From Desulfurispira natronophila (GTDB lineage: Bacteria > Chrysiogenota > Chrysiogenetes > Chrysiogenales > Chrysiogenaceae): a stretch of 64,000 nt of DNA. This document shows positions 24,075-33,285 of this stretch, piece by piece. The DNA lies in NCBI RefSeq assembly GCF_014203025.1, contig NZ_JACHID010000001.1:1-64000 (forward strand), given 5' to 3'. Position numbers and translations under genes: made by a program. Positions within the stretch are counted from its first letter, which is position 1. Each line of letters starts with the position of its first letter. The notes beneath the pieces are model-generated. The model was given only the letters and a program-made list of their open reading frames with translations. It was not told the DNA's origin and did not search any database.

Positions 24075-26075
24075 CTACTTGAGAAACTTTATTATTTTAT
24101 CAACAACTGACTCCTGAGTAAAGCCGAAATGCTGCAATAGTTTGTCAGCAGGCGCGCTCTCTCCAAACTGGTCAATGCCAATAACCAATCCTTGACGGCC
24201 AGTATACTTGTACCAGCCACCAGTTGCTGCAGCTTCTATGGCTACGGTGGTGGTGCAAGGTGGCAGGATATCATTGCGGTAATCGGCACTTTGCATGTCA
24301 AACAGCTCACAGCATGGCATGTTAACAACGCGTACTCCCTTGCCAAGTGTTTCCTCAATTTTAGCGGCACTATCAAGAGCCAACTTTACCTCAGATCCAG
24401 TTGCAATGATCACTAGCTCTAGCTCACCATTTTCCTTGCGCAAAATGTAGCCACCTTGTGAAAATGATCCGCCATTATGGTAGTAAGCAGATGTCACGGG
24501 CTCAAGGTCTTGACGGGTCAGTGCCAAAACAGTTGGGTTTTGGCTGTGAAGAGCATGATCAAAGGCGTAGCGGGTTTCCAGTGCATCGGCAGGTCGCAGT
24601 ACGTGTAGGCCTGGTATGAGCCTGAGAGAGGGCAGGTGCTCGATGGGCTGGTGAGTGGGGCCATCTTCGCCTAAGCTGACAGAGTCGTGGGTGAAAATAA
24701 ACATTGTGCCGATATTTTGCAGGGCTGCCAGGCGCAAAGATGCCCGCATGTAGTCGGAAAAGACCAGGAAAGTTGCGCCAAATGACTTAATACCATAAAG
24801 TTGCATGCCATTAATGATGGCGCCCATAGGGAATTCTCGTACGCCAAAAGGTATACTGCGCCCTTGATGAAAGTCACGGCTGTAGTCTTGAACCTTTTGC
24901 ATGAACCCGGTTGTATTATTGCTGGGCTCAAGGTCAGCAGATCCACCTGCAAATGCGATATACTGATCGGCAACTGCTTCCAGTAGCTTACCAAACGCTT
25001 TGCGGGTGGGCATTTTTTCGTCCAGGTTGGGGTAGTCAATGGGAGGAACCATACTGCGGGTAAATTGCTCTAGAAGTGGTGTAAAGTTGTGATCAGCTTT
25101 GGCGCGGTCCTGTATGGCTTTTTCCCAGCTGCGACGGTGCTCACGCAGTAACGGAAAGCGTCGGCGAAAGAAATTCAGAGCTTCCTGGGGAATGTAAAAC
25201 GACGCATCCTCTGGAATGCCAAGGCGCCTTTTGGTTGCGGCTATTTCCTCATGGGGGAGGGGAGCGCCATGGGTATCGGCTGAGCCCTCCATGGTAGCAC
25301 AGCCTTTTGCCATGGTAGTGTGGCCAATAATGATAGTTGGCTTTTCCTTGCTGCACTGTGCGTGGAGAATAGCCTGGTCTATAGCTCCATGATCATTGCC
25401 GTCTATTTCCAGTACGTTCCATTGAAAAGAACGGAACATCTGGGCTATATCGGTGCTGTCGTTGCGGTCAACCTGGCCGGATATTTGAATCTTATTGAAG
25501 TCGTAAAAAAGGATCAGGCGATTTAGCCCATAGTGTCCAGCAAGCTGGCAGGTGCCCAGTGCTACTGGCTCCTGCAAATCTCCGTCGCCACAGAGGGCAT
25601 AAGTGTAGCTATCGACAATGTCTTCTCCGAGGTGGGAGCGGGCAATCTGTGCCGCTAAAGCCATGCCTACCGCCATACCAACTCCCTGGCCCAGGGGTCC
25701 GGTTGTTGCTTCTACTCCTGCCGTAAGTCCATACTCAGGGTGTCCCGGGGTTTTACTGCCCAGCTGCCGAAAGTTTTTCAGCTCTTCCATGTCCAGGTAT
25801 CCTTGCAGGTGCAGTAGGCTGTAGATCAACATGGATTCGTGTCCCGCAGAAAGAATAAAGCGATCCCGGTTGAACCAGCCACTGTCTTCAGGGTCAAAGC
25901 GCAGGTGCTTCTGGAAAAGGACATAAGCGAAATCCACCGAGGAAAAGGCGCCGCCGGTGTGGCCGGAGTTGGCTTGGCGAACCCCATCCATAATCAATCC
26001 CTTAAGGTAGTTGACCAGTTGCTGCTCTTTGTCATTGTCGCTCATCATCGCAAAAGTGGGAGTGGCACTATTCAT
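24075..26075 (-). CDS. tkt: Transketolase
   Basis: A thiamine-diphosphate enzyme of the pentose phosphate pathway, transferring two-carbon units between sugar phosphates. The 666-residue protein has ANSGHTGGAFSSVDFAYVLF, the pyrophosphate-binding GDGDLQEP...NKIQISG, and the pyrimidine domain with FGVREFPMGAIINGM and THDSVSLGEDGPTHQP. The C-terminal domain ends in the VVAIE-like TTTVAIEAAATGGW. ATG 26075 is chosen for its AGGAGAT site; the frame stays open 19 codons further up. Confidence 0.96.
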   Translation of the reverse strand: MNSATPTFAMMSDNDKEQQLVNYLKGLIMDGVRQANSGHTGGAFSSVDFAYVLFQKHLRFDPEDSGWFNRDRFILSAGHESMLIYSLLHLQGYLDMEELKNFRQLGSKTPGHPEYGLTAGVEATTGPLGQGVGMAVGMALAAQIARSHLGEDIVDSYTYALCGDGDLQEPVALGTCQLAGHYGLNRLILFYDFNKIQISGQVDRNDSTDIAQMFRSFQWNVLEIDGNDHGAIDQAILHAQCSKEKPTIIIGHTTMAKGCATMEGSADTHGAPLPHEEIAATKRRLGIPEDASFYIPQEALNFFRRRFPLLREHRRSWEKAIQDRAKADHNFTPLLEQFTRSMVPPIDYPNLDEKMPTRKAFGKLLEAVADQYIAFAGGSADLEPSNNTTGFMQKVQDYSRDFHQGRSIPFGVREFPMGAIINGMQLYGIKSFGATFLVFSDYMRASLRLAALQNIGTMFIFTHDSVSLGEDGPTHQPIEHLPSLRLIPGLHVLRPADALETRYAFDHALHSQNPTVLALTRQDLEPVTSAYYHNGGSFSQGGYILRKENGELELVIIATGSEVKLALDSAAKIEETLGKGVRVVNMPCCELFDMQSADYRNDILPPCTTTVAIEAAATGGWYKYTGRQGLVIGIDQFGESAPADKLLQHFGFTQESVVDKIIKFLK

Positions 26076-26258
26076 GAAATCTCCTGTATATAAATAAAGT
26101 GTATGGTGATATGCCAGCGCACTATACATCAAGCATCATGTGTTGGAAACCGCCGACAGGAAATTTCTTTCCCACAGAAGTTGCCGATTATGGTACAAAC
26201 GCTCGGGTACTCAACAATCCGGTGGCCTCGGCCGCTTTGCAATGGAACTTCATAAGCT

Positions 26259-27521
26259 ATGCAATCTAATATGGAAAAAAAAGATTTCTCCCCGTCAGAG
26301 TCCATTTCTTGTCAACGGCAGCTTGATGAAGAACAGCGATCGTTTCTGGGGAGTTACCCTGAGCTTGAGATAGTCCACTACAAAGGAAAGACTATCATTC
26401 TTCTTGGTACAGCCCATATTTCCCGCCAAAGTGTTGATGCGGTACAAGCCATAGTCAGCACAATCAAGCCTGATGCTGTTGCCGTGGAGCTTTGCCCTTC
26501 ACGCTACCGATCCCTTTTTGATGAAGACCACTGGGAGAAAATGAATATTTTTCAGGTTTTGCGAGAAGGCAAGGCCACGATGCTTTTGGCTAACCTGGTA
26601 CTCTCATCTTTTCAGCGCCGCATAGGCAAAAGTCTGGGGGTCAAACCAGGACAGGAGATGGTAGAGGCTATTCGAGCGGCCAACCAGTGCGACGCACGCT
26701 TTATACTGGCCGATCGTGAAGTGCAGTTGACTCTTAAGCGTGCCTGGGGGCAGGCGAGTTTGTGGGACAAGATGCGCCTGCTCAGTGTTCTGATGGGGAG
26801 TCTCTTTTCCAATGAGGAATTAACAGAACGGGACCTTGAGAGGATGCGCAGTCAGGACGTACTCTCGGAAATGCTGGAGGAGTTCTCTCGCCACTTTCCC
26901 CGGCTTAAATCCACGCTGATAGATGAACGTGATCAATATCTGGCCAAAAAAATAGTTGAATCCCCAGGTGACATTATTGTTGCTGTCATTGGTGCCGGTC
27001 ACCGGCAAGGAATTCAGCGTCTGATAGAGACATCTCGCGTGCAAGAAGTCTCATTTGATGACCTGAATCGCTCGCCAAAGCCGTCTAAGGTGCTTAAGGG
27101 CATTAAGTACATCATTCCACTTATAGTTGTCGGTATTATTACATACGGTTTTTTTTACTCATCTGCTGAAGCCAGTTGGACAATGATTCAATTGTGGATA
27201 CTGGTAAATGGTGTACTAGCTGCAGCTTTTGTGGCTGCCGCGCTACCACACCCATTGACGGTCCTGGCTGCCTTTGTGGCGGCACCCCTGACTAGTCTAA
27301 ATCCCACTATTGCAGCTGGCTGGGTGGCAGGGCTTACTGAAGCGTGGCTTCGCAAACCTAAAGTGGGTGATTTCATGAGCCTGTCCAACGATATTGTTTC
27401 TGTGCGCGGCTTTTGGAAAAATGGCATAACCAAAATTTTGCTAGTGGTAGTTTTTGCCAATGTAGGCAGTAGCCTGGGGACATTTATAGGGATACCAGTG
27501 ATTGCCAGTCTGCTGCGCTGA
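26259..27521 (+). CDS. TraB/PrgY-family membrane protein
   Basis: A 420-residue protein of the TraB/PrgY (TIKI-like) superfamily, named for pheromone shutdown. The N-terminal domain has the family motifs ILLGTAHISRQSV, a conserved Glu in VAVELCPSRYRSL and VIGAGHRQG (second conserved GxxH); TIKI relatives are metalloproteases. Three to four C-terminal membrane helices (about 285-420) anchor it. The bacterial function is unsettled. ATG 26259 has no clear ribosome site; ATG 26271 is an in-frame alternative. Confidence 0.85.
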   Translation: MQSNMEKKDFSPSESISCQRQLDEEQRSFLGSYPELEIVHYKGKTIILLGTAHISRQSVDAVQAIVSTIKPDAVAVELCPSRYRSLFDEDHWEKMNIFQVLREGKATMLLANLVLSSFQRRIGKSLGVKPGQEMVEAIRAANQCDARFILADREVQLTLKRAWGQASLWDKMRLLSVLMGSLFSNEELTERDLERMRSQDVLSEMLEEFSRHFPRLKSTLIDERDQYLAKKIVESPGDIIVAVIGAGHRQGIQRLIETSRVQEVSFDDLNRSPKPSKVLKGIKYIIPLIVVGIITYGFFYSSAEASWTMIQLWILVNGVLAAAFVAAALPHPLTVLAAFVAAPLTSLNPTIAAGWVAGLTEAWLRKPKVGDFMSLSNDIVSVRGFWKNGITKILLVVVFANVGSSLGTFIGIPVIASLLR

Positions 27522-27542
27522 TTAAGATAAAATTGATGAGCG

Positions 27543-27701
27543 ATGTTGTTTCTACTTGCTGCAACACTAATTTTACAAGCTGGAGCCTTGGTGCTTGTGC
27601 TTCTGTTATTCCCACTGCTGATCGGTGTACGTTTTCTGTCAACACACGGTGAACATTTGCTTAAGCATCGTGCCAACCTCAAATGGCCGAGTTCACTGTA
27701 A
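27543..27701 (+). CDS. Putative small single-span membrane protein (52 aa)
   Basis: The sequence starts MLFLLAATLILQAGALVLVL, continues LLFPLLIGVRFLSTH and ends in a basic tail (KHRANLKWPSSL). One or two hydrophobic helices followed by a positive cytoplasmic end is a plausible small membrane protein. It lies between the TraB-family gene and fbp. The ribosome site is weak, and coding status rests on composition alone. Confidence 0.4.
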   Translation: MLFLLAATLILQAGALVLVLLLFPLLIGVRFLSTHGEHLLKHRANLKWPSSL

Positions 27702-27725
27702 CCAACCCGTTTCTGGAGCTTGAGT

Positions 27726-28730
27726 ATGCAAGGAAATATTAACCTGACCCGTTTTATTTATGAGACCCAGAAAGCCTTTCCAACTGCTACTGGAGATTTC
27801 AGTGCCATTCTTAATCAGATAGCCTTGGCAGCCAAAATTGTCTCCATGGAAGTCAACCGGGCTGGTATACTGGATGACGTGCTTGGTTACCAGGGAGAGA
27901 CTAATCCCAGTGGTGACGATCAGAAAAAGCTGGACGTCATAGCAGATAATGTCTTTTTCAATGCCTTGGAGCATATCGAAAAATTTTGCATTATGGGCTC
28001 TGAAGAGAATGAGAATCCGGTGAAGTTGCCGAAGAGGTATAAAAAAGGGCGATACGCTATTCTCTTTGACCCTCTGGATGGGTCCAGCAATATCGACTTT
28101 AATGTTAGCATTGGGACAATTTTCTCTGTTTTTCGCCGTACCAGCCCTGAAGGGGGGGATGGCAACCTGCAAGATCTACTGCAACCTGGTTACAAACAAG
28201 TTGCAGCAGGCTATGTACTTTACGGCTCCAGTACCATGATGACGTTTACTACAGGACAGGGTGTCAACATGTTTACCCTGGATCCCCAAATTGGCGAATT
28301 TATTCTTACTCACCCCAACATACGTATCCCGGATGCCACTCGCTACTATTCGATTAATGAAGGCAACTCAGCCAACTGGAGTGATGCGCTGCGCAGTTAT
28401 GTTGATACACTAAAGACCTCCGATAATATTCATGGCAAGGTGCTTTCGGGACGTTACATTGGCTCTATGGTGGCTGATGTACATCGTACCCTGCTCGGTG
28501 GTGGTTTTTTCTCGTATCCAGCTGATAGTGCAAACCCCAGCGGTAAATTGCGGCTTATGTATGAAGCCAACCCGATGGCAATGGTTATTGAGCAAGCAGG
28601 TGGTAGAGCAATTTATGGTGAAGGCGACATTATGGGTATTATTCCCCGCGAGCTTCATCAGAAGATTCCGGTTTTCCTTGGTAGTAAAAAAGATATTGAT
28701 GCCCTGCAACGGGCTGTTTTCGGGAAATAG
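27726..28730 (+). CDS. fbp: Fructose-1,6-bisphosphatase class I
   Basis: Hydrolyses fructose 1,6-bisphosphate in gluconeogenesis. At 334 residues it has the metal and active-site motif ILFDPLDGSSNIDFNVSIGT, an EE pair in MGSEENENPV and the substrate segment GGGFFSYPADSANPSGKLRLMYEANPMA split across conserved blocks. ATG 27726 is preceded by GGAG with a seven-base gap; a TTG two codons earlier is possible. It pairs functionally with pckA and tkt in this window. Confidence 0.96.
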   Translation: MQGNINLTRFIYETQKAFPTATGDFSAILNQIALAAKIVSMEVNRAGILDDVLGYQGETNPSGDDQKKLDVIADNVFFNALEHIEKFCIMGSEENENPVKLPKRYKKGRYAILFDPLDGSSNIDFNVSIGTIFSVFRRTSPEGGDGNLQDLLQPGYKQVAAGYVLYGSSTMMTFTTGQGVNMFTLDPQIGEFILTHPNIRIPDATRYYSINEGNSANWSDALRSYVDTLKTSDNIHGKVLSGRYIGSMVADVHRTLLGGGFFSYPADSANPSGKLRLMYEANPMAMVIEQAGGRAIYGEGDIMGIIPRELHQKIPVFLGSKKDIDALQRAVFGK

Positions 28731-28733
28731 ACA

Positions 28734-29720
28734 TTGGCCTTGATACTCGCCATCGAGACCTCTTGTGACGATACTTCCGCTGCCGTAGTGAATACAGACT
28801 ACCAGGTGCTCTCCAACGTGGTGAGCTCCCAGGAGAAAACTCATAGCCAGTATGGCGGTATTGTGCCGGAGCTGGCATCCCGCATGCACTATGAAGCCAT
28901 TGACACCATTACGCACCGTGCGCTGGAGCAGGCTCAAGTAAAGTTGGATGACATTGATGCTGTTGCCGTAACCAGTTGTCCTGGGTTGGTGGGAAGTCTG
29001 CTGGTAGGAGTCAACTTTGCTAAGGGGCTGGCCTGGAGTGCTGGTAAGCCCCTCATAGCAGTGCATCACATAGAAGGGCACCTACTGGCACCTCTTATTG
29101 AGCACCGATTGAATTTTCCCTTTCTTTCCTGCGTAATCAGTGGTGGACACACGAGCATCTACCGTGCCAATGGTTTTGGTGACTACCAGCAACTCTCCCG
29201 AACCATAGATGATGCGGCGGGGGAGGCATTTGACAAAGTCTCGAAGATGATGGGTTTTTCCTACCCCGGTGGCCCTGTTATAGATAAACTGGCTCAACAA
29301 GGCGAGGTTGGCATAAAGTTTACTACCCCTCGAATTAAGAATAACCCCATGGATTTTTCATTCAGTGGTATAAAGACAGCCGTACTGACATATTTGCGCA
29401 ACCATCCTGATGTGAACTTTGCTGATGTGGCTGCCTCATTCCAGGAGACGGTAGCGAAATATATAGTCTATCGTGCAGCAGAGTTGTGTCGTCAGAATGG
29501 TGTTTCACTGCTGGCCTTTTCGGGGGGCGTCAGTGCTAACTCCGCCTTGCGAAGGATAGCGAGCCAGCTTCAAACTCAGGGAATTACCACATGTTTTTCT
29601 TCCCTTCCTTACTGCACTGATAATGCTGCCATGATTGGTATTGCTGCGATATATCGATACAAAAAGGCTGACTTTGCGCAGCATCTCAACATTAACGCCA
29701 GTGCTTCTACAGCGCTGTAG
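28734..29720 (+). CDS. tsaD: tRNA N6-threonylcarbamoyladenosine transferase TsaD
   Basis: The catalytic subunit (328 residues) that transfers the threonylcarbamoyl group to A37 of ANN-decoding tRNAs, working with TsaB and TsaE. The ASKHA fold begins ILAIETSCDDTSAAVV. Metal ligands lie in ELASRMHYEA and HHIEGHLLAP. Further motifs are SGGHTSIY, DDAAGEAFDKVSKMMG and FSGGVSANSALR. The start appears to be TTG 28734, three bases after the fbp stop, suggesting one transcript. Confidence 0.95.
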   Translation: MALILAIETSCDDTSAAVVNTDYQVLSNVVSSQEKTHSQYGGIVPELASRMHYEAIDTITHRALEQAQVKLDDIDAVAVTSCPGLVGSLLVGVNFAKGLAWSAGKPLIAVHHIEGHLLAPLIEHRLNFPFLSCVISGGHTSIYRANGFGDYQQLSRTIDDAAGEAFDKVSKMMGFSYPGGPVIDKLAQQGEVGIKFTTPRIKNNPMDFSFSGIKTAVLTYLRNHPDVNFADVAASFQETVAKYIVYRAAELCRQNGVSLLAFSGGVSANSALRRIASQLQTQGITTCFSSLPYCTDNAAMIGIAAIYRYKKADFAQHLNINASASTAL

Positions 29721-29738
29721 GCATATCAAGGGACTACT

Positions 29739-30809
29739 ATGAAGCTCTTCACGTGCTCCAACTGCAATAATCTCTTGTACTTTGAAAACGTCATCTGTAC
29801 TCGGTGTGGCATGACCCTGGGTTTTCTGCCTGATACCATGAGTTTGAAATCCTTTGAGCCCGTGGACAATCACCTTTGGAAAACATCAGCTTCAGAGAAT
29901 CTTTATTATATGTGTGCCAACTCTACGAGCCACGGGGTATGCAACTGGGTGGTAGAGGTAAGTGACCAGGAGCCCTTTTGTGTCTGCTGCAGACTCAATG
30001 GCACCATTCCTGATTTGTCGGTAGCAGGTAATCGTGATTTGTGGCAAGTCATGGAGACCGAGAAGCGCCGTTTGATTTACTCCATGTTGCGCCTGGGGCT
30101 GCCTGTTGAGCCTCGTAAAAAGAACCCATCTGGCCTGGAGTTCGATTTTCTGGCAGATACGCCCAGCAGCTTTAACGAACGTGGGCGGGTAATGACAGGA
30201 CATAACCAGGGGCTTATTACAATAAATCTAGCAGAAGCTGACCCAGCAGAGCGCGAGCGCATGCGTAGCGAAATGGCAGAGCCATATCGAACAATTTTAG
30301 GGCACTTTCGTCATGAGTCTGGGCACTACTACTGGGATCGCTTGGTTCAAAATAGCACATTACTGGAAGGCTGCCGGGAGTTGTTTGGTGATGATAGAGA
30401 AGACTATGCTCAGGCACTGGAGCGCCACTATGAAAATGGTCCACCAGAGAACTGGCAAGAACAGTATGTCAGTTCTTATGCCAGCACCCACCCATGGGAG
30501 GACTGGGCAGAAAGCTGGGCTCACTATCTGCATATTATAGATACCTTGGAAACGGCCTATCACTTTGGACTAAAAGTACGCCCCCGGGTTGGCAGCGATG
30601 AGTCTATGGTGGCTGAGCACGACTTCAATCCGTACTGGGAAGATGATTTCCAGCTTATTATAGAGCACTGGTTGCCTCTGACTTTTGCCCTCAATAGCCT
30701 GAATCGCAGCATGGGGCACGATCACAGCTATCCTTTTGTCCTTTCACAAGCAGCTATAGAGAAGTTGGAATTTGTGCATCGTGTAGTGCGTCTCAGCGCG
30801 CTGGAGTAG
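29739..30809 (+). CDS. Zinc-ribbon, putative zinc metallopeptidase (COG4307-like)
   Basis: A 356-residue soluble protein. The N-terminal zinc ribbon has CSNCNNLLYF and CTRCG, with a second cysteine cluster CVCC near residue 87. The central HExGH motif (HFRHESGHYYWDRL) and a downstream acidic DWAESWAHYLHI match the uncharacterised putative zinc-binding metallopeptidases of the COG4307 type. Substrate is unknown. It follows tsaD by 18 bp. Its stop codon directly abuts an IS3 relic, so the extreme C-terminus could have been altered by insertion. Confidence 0.75.
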   Translation: MKLFTCSNCNNLLYFENVICTRCGMTLGFLPDTMSLKSFEPVDNHLWKTSASENLYYMCANSTSHGVCNWVVEVSDQEPFCVCCRLNGTIPDLSVAGNRDLWQVMETEKRRLIYSMLRLGLPVEPRKKNPSGLEFDFLADTPSSFNERGRVMTGHNQGLITINLAEADPAERERMRSEMAEPYRTILGHFRHESGHYYWDRLVQNSTLLEGCRELFGDDREDYAQALERHYENGPPENWQEQYVSSYASTHPWEDWAESWAHYLHIIDTLETAYHFGLKVRPRVGSDESMVAEHDFNPYWEDDFQLIIEHWLPLTFALNSLNRSMGHDHSYPFVLSQAAIEKLEFVHRVVRLSALE

Positions 30810-31103
30810 TCCTCCGGGCACTCTCGTCAGACGCATTGATTTCAACCGTGATACGCAGGTTCTCCATACTGCGTCGCGACACAGACTATGTGCGCCCAGT
30901 ATGGTACCCACTGAAAAACACATCAATATCTTCGCGCAACAGACGCAGCTCATACTCGGGCTGAAGCTCTATTATCATTGCGTACTTTGCTGCGACTCCT
31001 TGGCAAAGTTCGCTGCGACCTTTTTTAGTACTTCACACTTCTGGCGGGCGCGGTGGAGCTCGCGCTTGAGACGAGAGAACCCCTCCTCTGCTTTGGGTCT
31101 TGA
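30807..31103 (-). pseudogene. IS3-family transposase relic (orfA end plus orfB start)
   Basis: On the minus strand, 31073-30978 encodes RLKRELHRARQKCEVLKKVA followed by ANFAKES, the leucine-zipper end of an IS3 OrfA. In the -1 frame from about 30982, KYAMIIELQPEYELRLLRED then DVFFSGYHTG matches the OrfB start (KYAFI...SRSGYYAW type). After an in-frame stop, ITVEINASDESARRT matches the next OrfB block. The catalytic DDE domain is missing. The -1 frame offset is the normal IS3 layout. Confidence 0.7.
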
Positions 31104-31213
31104 GCAATCAAAAGTGAGAGATTGTGCTTGCGATCTGCGTCTACGGGCTTTTTCATGGACACCAGGAAGGAAAAAGCGTATATAGTGGCAACATTTGTTT
31201 TGAGGTTTAGTAA

Positions 31214-31840
31214 ATGAAAACAATGCACTGTGCCAGTCCTGTTGAGCTGGAAGCGCGTGAATCGGGGCTGACTATAGAGAAAGCCATATCCAATATACTT
31301 ACTGAAATAGAAGATGATCCATCTCGAGAGGGCTTACTGGAGACCCCACAGCGGGTAGCCAATATGTACCGCGAACTCACCAGCGGATACCGTATCGAAG
31401 TCAACAAGGTCGTTAATGGTGCTATCTTCACCAGCGAAGATGAGGACTTGGTAATGGTAAAGGATATTAGTTTTTCATCCCTTTGCGAGCATCACATGTT
31501 GCCTTTTTTGGGTAAGGCTCATGTGGCTTATATTCCTGATGGGCGCATTATTGGCCTCTCCAAGATCCCTCGCATCGTTGAAGTGTTTTCTAAGCGCTTG
31601 CAGGTGCAGGAGCGATTTACCGGTCAAATTGGGGAGGCGCTCCACGAGGTGTTGCGCCCTCGTGGTGTAGCGGTCATGGTGGAAGCGATACACATGTGTG
31701 CCATAATCCGTGGTGTCAAGAATCACTCTACTACCATGACGACGACGTCCATGTTTGGTGACTTTAAAAAGGATTCATCTTTGCGCCGGGAGTTCATGGA
31801 GCACACTGCACGCACCTCCAAGATAACCATCCACTGGTAG
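31214..31840 (+). CDS. folE: GTP cyclohydrolase I
   Basis: Converts GTP to dihydroneopterin triphosphate, the first step of folate (and queuosine) synthesis. At 208 residues it has the zinc ligands in SSLCEHHMLPF and AIHMCAIIRGV, plus GLSKIPRIVEVFSKRLQVQE. The promoter region overlaps the IS3 relic's upstream edge. GAGG lies eight bases before ATG. The DUF1538 genes follow after 12 bp and may be co-transcribed. Confidence 0.96.
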   Translation: MKTMHCASPVELEARESGLTIEKAISNILTEIEDDPSREGLLETPQRVANMYRELTSGYRIEVNKVVNGAIFTSEDEDLVMVKDISFSSLCEHHMLPFLGKAHVAYIPDGRIIGLSKIPRIVEVFSKRLQVQERFTGQIGEALHEVLRPRGVAVMVEAIHMCAIIRGVKNHSTTMTTTSMFGDFKKDSSLRREFMEHTARTSKITIHW

Positions 31841-31852
31841 GAAGTATTTCTC

Positions 31853-32545
31853 ATGCATGAGATCAAAGAAATCGTCCTGGAAGTTCTTTATGCCGTAATG
31901 CCTATTACTGCAGTAGTTTTTATCCTGCAATTTAGCCTTATCTGGCTACCAACAGAAGTTTTTCTGCAGTTTCTCGTCGGGCTGGTGATGGTAACCACTG
32001 GTCTGATTCTTTTTCTGATTGGGGTTCAAGTGGGACTTTTGCCGGTAGGGCAAATGATAGGCGCTGCCTTACCGGGTACCGGCAAGGCGTGGTTAGTAAT
32101 ATTTTTTGGTTTTGTGTTGGGTTTTGTGGTTACCGTGGCTGAGCCTGATGTGCGGGTACTTGCCATGCAGGTGGATATTGTTTCCGAAGGGGCTGTGGGC
32201 CGTCATTTGCTTACCTATACGGTAGCTCTTGGGGTTGCCTTTTTTGTAGGGCTTGCCATGTTGCGCATTATATTGAATATTCCAATTACATACCTACTGA
32301 TTGCTGGCTATGGAGCAGTTTTCCTGCTGGCCTCATTCACCCCTGCCCAGTTTATTCCTATATCCTTTGACGCTGGCGGTGTTACCACTGGACCAATGAC
32401 GGTGCCATTTATACTAGCCCTGGGGGTTGGGGTGGCTTCCGTGCTTCGTGGTAAATCAGCATCAACTGATGGTTTTGGATTAGTGGCCCTGGCCTCCATA
32501 GGGCCCATACTGGCGGTGATGGTTCTGGGGGTGTTTTACGGATGA
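31853..32545 (+). CDS. DUF1538 membrane protein A
   Basis: A 230-residue polytopic inner-membrane protein with about six or seven hydrophobic helices. The motif SFDAGGVTTGPMTVPFILALGVG, split around its Gly-Gly-Val-x-Thr-Gly-Pro-Met-Thr-Val core, is shared with the next gene. Other shared blocks are GFVLGFVVTVAEPDVR and the GVQVGLLPVGQMIG loop. DUF1538 proteins have no established function to my knowledge; the buried Gly/Thr/Asp motif suggests a transporter. The end overlaps the second DUF1538 gene by four bases (ATGA). Confidence 0.8.
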   Translation: MHEIKEIVLEVLYAVMPITAVVFILQFSLIWLPTEVFLQFLVGLVMVTTGLILFLIGVQVGLLPVGQMIGAALPGTGKAWLVIFFGFVLGFVVTVAEPDVRVLAMQVDIVSEGAVGRHLLTYTVALGVAFFVGLAMLRIILNIPITYLLIAGYGAVFLLASFTPAQFIPISFDAGGVTTGPMTVPFILALGVGVASVLRGKSASTDGFGLVALASIGPILAVMVLGVFYG

Positions 32546-33285
32546 ATATCAAAATATTTCACGGTTTTGACGATGTACTGGTGGAAGTCAGCCTGGCGCT
32601 TATCCCTTTGTTAGTTCTTTTTGTGATTTTCCAGGTTTTTTTTCTGCGCCTTCCCCGTAATAAAATTATTGATATACTCAAGGGGATGGCATTGACATTT
32701 ATCGGTCTAGCGCTTTTTCTGCAAGGGGTCCATGTGGGATTTTTCCCGGTAGGGGAACATATGGGCTCGATTATGGGCGCCCTTTCATATAATTGGATTT
32801 TAATACCTGTCGGTTTTGTGTTGGGATTTGTAGCCACTTTTGCTGAGCCGGCAGTACGTATTCTCAATCACGAGGTGGAGCGAGTTTCCAGCGGGTATAT
32901 ACCGCACCGGGTAATGCTCTACACGCTTTCTATTGGTGTAGCCTGTTCCATAGCTCTCTCTATGGCCCGTATGCTGCTGGGTATCCCCCTGTGGTATATT
33001 ATTATTCCAGGGTATTTGGTTGCCCTTGTCATGATTCGATATTCAAGTAAAACCTTTACTGCTATTGCCTTTGACTCTGGCGGGGTAGCCACCGGCCCAA
33101 TGACAGTGACATTCATAATGGCTATTTCGGTAGGGGCCGCATCGGTGCTGGAAGGTCGCGATCCTTTGCTGGATGGTTTTGGTATGATAACGCTGGTGGC
33201 ACTTGCGCCCATACTTTCTGTGCTGGTCCTCGGGTTGCTCTACCAGCGTGGTGAGCATAAAGGAGCTTCACATGATCAATCATAA
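32542..33285 (+). CDS. DUF1538 membrane protein B
   Basis: A 247-residue paralogue of the preceding protein, with the same core FDSGGVATGPMTVTFIMA, the GFVLGFVATFAEPAVR block and GVHVGFFPVGEHMG. The pair probably forms a two-half transporter-like complex; I recall single proteins that carry both halves. The C-terminus (YQRGEHKGASHDQS) is cytoplasmic and overlaps the start of a tandem P-II gene by 14 bases. This physical coupling suggests that the P-II protein controls the membrane pair. Confidence 0.8.
   Translation: MNIKIFHGFDDVLVEVSLALIPLLVLFVIFQVFFLRLPRNKIIDILKGMALTFIGLALFLQGVHVGFFPVGEHMGSIMGALSYNWILIPVGFVLGFVATFAEPAVRILNHEVERVSSGYIPHRVMLYTLSIGVACSIALSMARMLLGIPLWYIIIPGYLVALVMIRYSSKTFTAIAFDSGGVATGPMTVTFIMAISVGAASVLEGRDPLLDGFGMITLVALAPILSVLVLGLLYQRGEHKGASHDQS

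Noticed and set aside
31853-33285. Frameshifted single DUF1538 gene
   Set aside because: Each half has its own start and stop with a clean ATGA overlap and both halves are full-length single DUF1538 units, so two genes are more likely than a broken fusion.
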